NCBI GenBank assembly: GCA_019136325.1
Contig: JAGVUJ010000324.1
Span: forward strand, 1 to 6,836
DNA length: 6,836 nt
Reading direction: 5' to 3'
DNA from: Deltaproteobacteria bacterium
GTDB lineage: Bacteria > Desulfobacterota > Syntrophia > Syntrophales > Smithellaceae
Part shown: positions 5,412-6,836 of the stretch, piece after piece
Layout: each line of letters starts with the position of its first letter
Position numbering within the stretch: the stretch's first letter is position 1
Translations under genes and position numbers: made by a program
Notes under the pieces: generated by a model
The model's input: only the letters and a program-made list of their open reading frames with translations
What the model was told of the DNA's origin: nothing
Database searches by the model: none

Positions 5412-5819
5412 ATGATCGAAAAAAGAGTAGCTCCACGACTGGAAGAGGGAGTTGATGTTATCGTGACTGTCATCTCCGGCGGGAAAAACCTTCCCAAAGA
5501 AAAAATCATGTATAACTACATCAGAGATTTTTCCGCTACCGGTGTCAGCATTCAAACCAATATCTTTCTGCCCGTGGGCACGCTCCTGAATATAAAATTC
5601 ACATTAAAAACGTTAAAAGAGAAGATCAATGCTGTCGGTAAAGTAAGATGGGTTAACATCATCCATGAAAACAAGTATTATGAAACCGGAGTGGAGTTCA
5701 TCAACGCGCCGGTTTATACGGTTCAGATGCTTGAAGATTACATCTTATGGAGAAAAAAGAACGAGAAACCCAAATCCGCTTTAGGCATATTGATCAACAA
5801 ACACTTCCTCCAGGAATAA
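5412..5819 (+). CDS. Single-domain PilZ protein (c-di-GMP receptor type)
   Basis: The 135-residue protein carries both PilZ signatures: RxxxR as RVAPR (R5, R9) near the N-terminus and (D/N)xSxxG as DFSATG (D39, S41, G44) on the first strands. The beta-barrel pattern follows (GKVRWVN at 76-82, YETGVEFIN at 90-98) and then a C-terminal helix with a basic tail (LWRKKNEKPK). All residues known to hold the c-di-GMP dimer are present, so binding is expected but not shown. There is no membrane segment or output domain, so it should act through a partner. It starts 52 bp after the Sel1 gene, with GAGG at 5396-5399, 12 nt before the ATG, a rather wide spacing. The in-frame upstream codons reach a stop at 5403 without another start. 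No symbol is assigned because single-domain PilZ proteins have many roles. Confidence 0.93.
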   Translation: MIEKRVAPRLEEGVDVIVTVISGGKNLPKEKIMYNYIRDFSATGVSIQTNIFLPVGTLLNIKFTLKTLKEKINAVGKVRWVNIIHENKYYETGVEFINAPVYTVQMLEDYILWRKKNEKPKSALGILINKHFLQE

Positions 5820-5852
5820 ATCCGCCAGCCGAATATCAGAGATCCGTATTTA

Positions 5853-5880
5853 CGTCTCATTGAAACAATGGTATGAAACG
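5853..5880. other. Alternative hairpins after the PilZ gene
   Basis: CATTG-AAA-CAATG (5858-5870) is a perfect 5-bp stem. It is nested within a second imperfect pairing, CGTCTCAT (5853-5860) with ATGAAACG (5873-5880), 7 of 8. The two are mutually exclusive. They lie about 35 nt after the PilZ stop, where a terminator would be expected, but they lack a T tract. The rest of the spacer holds the 80-bp element described separately, and I see no convincing promoter for the symporter gene. Confidence 0.3.
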
Positions 5881-5886
5881 ACCGGA

Positions 5887-5966
5887 TGTCATTCCCGTCA
5901 ATACGGAAAATGGTAACACAATGTTGTGTTGATGAGCAAAGCGGCGAGAGCGTTTCCGCAATGACA
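5887..5966. repeat. 80-bp MITE-like element with inverted ends and a central palindrome
   Basis: The ends are TGTCATT (5887-5893) and AATGACA (5960-5966), a 7-bp perfect inverted repeat that continues imperfectly inward (CCCG against CCGC). Near the centre lies AACACAATGTTGTGTT (5915-5930), a perfect 16-bp palindrome. The outer sequence, including GAGCAAAGCGGCGAGAGCG, resembles the 'GTCATTGCGA..GAGCAAAGCG' family of interspersed repeats. No flanking direct duplication is obvious. It sits between the PilZ and symporter genes. Confidence 0.45.
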
Positions 5967-5996
5967 AATTGCTTAAAGGTTTTATAGAAGATCCCT

Positions 5997-6836
5997 ATGG
6001 AATCCGCCAACACCTTCATGATGATTGCCATCGCCGCCTATATGGCTCTGGTCATCATTATCGGTTTTATCTACGCCAAACGCAATGATCAGGTCGGCGA
6101 CTTTTACCTCGGCGGCAGAAAGCTCGGTCCCGTCGTCACCGCCATGAGCGCCGAAGCATCGGACATGAGCAGCTGGCTTTTGATGGGGCTTCCCGGCGTG
6201 GCCTACCTGTCCGGTGTCGCGGACGCCGGCTGGACGGCGATCGGTCTGGCCATCGGCACCTATGTCAACTGGCTGGTGGTTTCCAGGCGACTGCGCCGCT
6301 ATTCAATTGTCGCGGGAAACGCCATTACCCTGCCGGAATTCTTCTCCAACCGCTATCACGATTCCCGAAAACTTCTGACCTGGATATCGGCTCTCGTGAT
6401 TCTCATTTTTTTCATTCCCTACACGGCGGCCGGCTTTGCCTCCTGCGGAAAACTCTTCAACAGTCTGTTCGGTATGGATTACACGATCGCCATGGTTCTC
6501 GGCGCGGTCGTTGTTGTCGTCTATACGGCGATCGGAGGATTTCTGGCCGAAAGCGCGACTGATCTGATACAGGGCATCATCATGAGCATAGCCCTGCTGG
6601 CTATTTTGATTTTCGGCGCCGCGCTTCCCGGGTATCTCAGCATGATCTTATCCCATGATGCCGCAACCAGGATGGCGGCGGATTACAGCCTTGTCACGAT
6701 TATTTCCACCATGGCCTGGGGTTTGGGTTACTTCGGCATGCCCCACATCCTTTTGCGATTTATGGCCATCGGCGATGAAAAGAAACTTGTCTTTTCCCGG
6801 CGCATTGCCCTGACCTGGGTTGTCATTTCACTTGCC
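5997..6836 (+). CDS. putP: Sodium/proline symporter (SSS family), N-terminal 280 residues, cut by window edge
   Basis: This is an inner-membrane Na+:solute symporter, colinear with E. coli PutP. TM1 is about residues 7-27, then DFYLGGRKLGP (35-45), then SDMSSWLLMGLPG (55-67), in which D56 matches the Na+-site aspartate Asp55 of PutP. ISALVILIFF (130-139) is followed by Y142, matching Tyr140. AWGLGYFGMPHI (240-251) keeps the Trp, Tyr and Pro of the proline-binding helix. PutP is about 500 residues, so just over half is visible and the stop codon is outside. ATG at 5997 is the first start after an in-frame TAG at 5985 and has a weak AGAAG before it. The residue before ASDMS is Glu (E53), where E. 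coli has Gly. The substrate is most likely proline; another SSS substrate cannot be excluded from a partial sequence. It lies 177 bp after the PilZ gene and may have its own promoter. Confidence 0.9.
   Translation, partial: MESANTFMMIAIAAYMALVIIIGFIYAKRNDQVGDFYLGGRKLGPVVTAMSAEASDMSSWLLMGLPGVAYLSGVADAGWTAIGLAIGTYVNWLVVSRRLRRYSIVAGNAITLPEFFSNRYHDSRKLLTWISALVILIFFIPYTAAGFASCGKLFNSLFGMDYTIAMVLGAVVVVVYTAIGGFLAESATDLIQGIIMSIALLAILIFGAALPGYLSMILSHDAATRMAADYSLVTIISTMAWGLGYFGMPHILLRFMAIGDEKKLVFSRRIALTWVVISLA

Overview
The window looks like chromosomal DNA of an anaerobic bacterium of the Desulfobacterota (old Deltaproteobacteria), perhaps near the Syntrophales. This is an inference from gene content. 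It holds a two-subunit ADP-forming acyl-CoA synthetase, a TPR protein with a cysteine-containing C-terminal cap of a kind I associate with that group, Sel1 and PilZ proteins, and short degenerate interspersed repeats related to 'TCATTGCGA..GAAG..AATC'. Base composition is roughly balanced. There is no rRNA, tRNA, CRISPR array, transposase or phage gene.

Layout. (1) Positions 1-441, + strand: the C-terminal end of a TPR protein, cut by the window edge. (2) Positions 508-3340, - strand: a likely operon read right to left. It holds the ATP-grasp (beta) subunit, then the CoA-binding/phosphohistidine (alpha) subunit of an NDP-forming acyl-CoA synthetase, then a carboxymuconolactone-decarboxylase/AhpD-fold protein that lacks the redox cysteines. 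Spacers of 151 and 90 bp carry dyads and repeat-like sequence but no clear intrinsic terminator. (3) Positions 3341-3616: a divergent intergenic region. Two good sigma70-type promoters point away from each other, and their -35 boxes are the two arms of one palindrome, TTGAC-N7-GTCAA. The rightward promoter would give a leader of about 200 nt with two hairpins and a 15-codon leader ORF that ends one base before the next gene's start. (4) Positions 3617-5819, + strand: a 580-residue Sel1-repeat protein with two solenoid blocks joined by a long acidic linker, then a small PilZ (c-di-GMP receptor type) protein 52 bp downstream. (5) Positions 5820-5996: a spacer with an 80-bp element with inverted ends and a central palindrome, resembling a MITE. 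(6) Positions 5997-6836, + strand: the first 280 residues of a PutP-like Na+/proline symporter, cut by the right edge.

How the parts may work together. The left-facing operon would couple acyl-CoA cleavage to ATP formation (or the reverse), a form of substrate-level phosphorylation common in anaerobes. The Sel1-PilZ pair looks like a c-di-GMP-responsive adaptor unit, with PilZ as the ligand sensor and Sel1 as the protein-protein scaffold. The shared palindrome means one regulator could control both transcription units. That possible link, and the architecture of the Sel1 protein, are the most interesting points. I see no clear defence system or mobile island.
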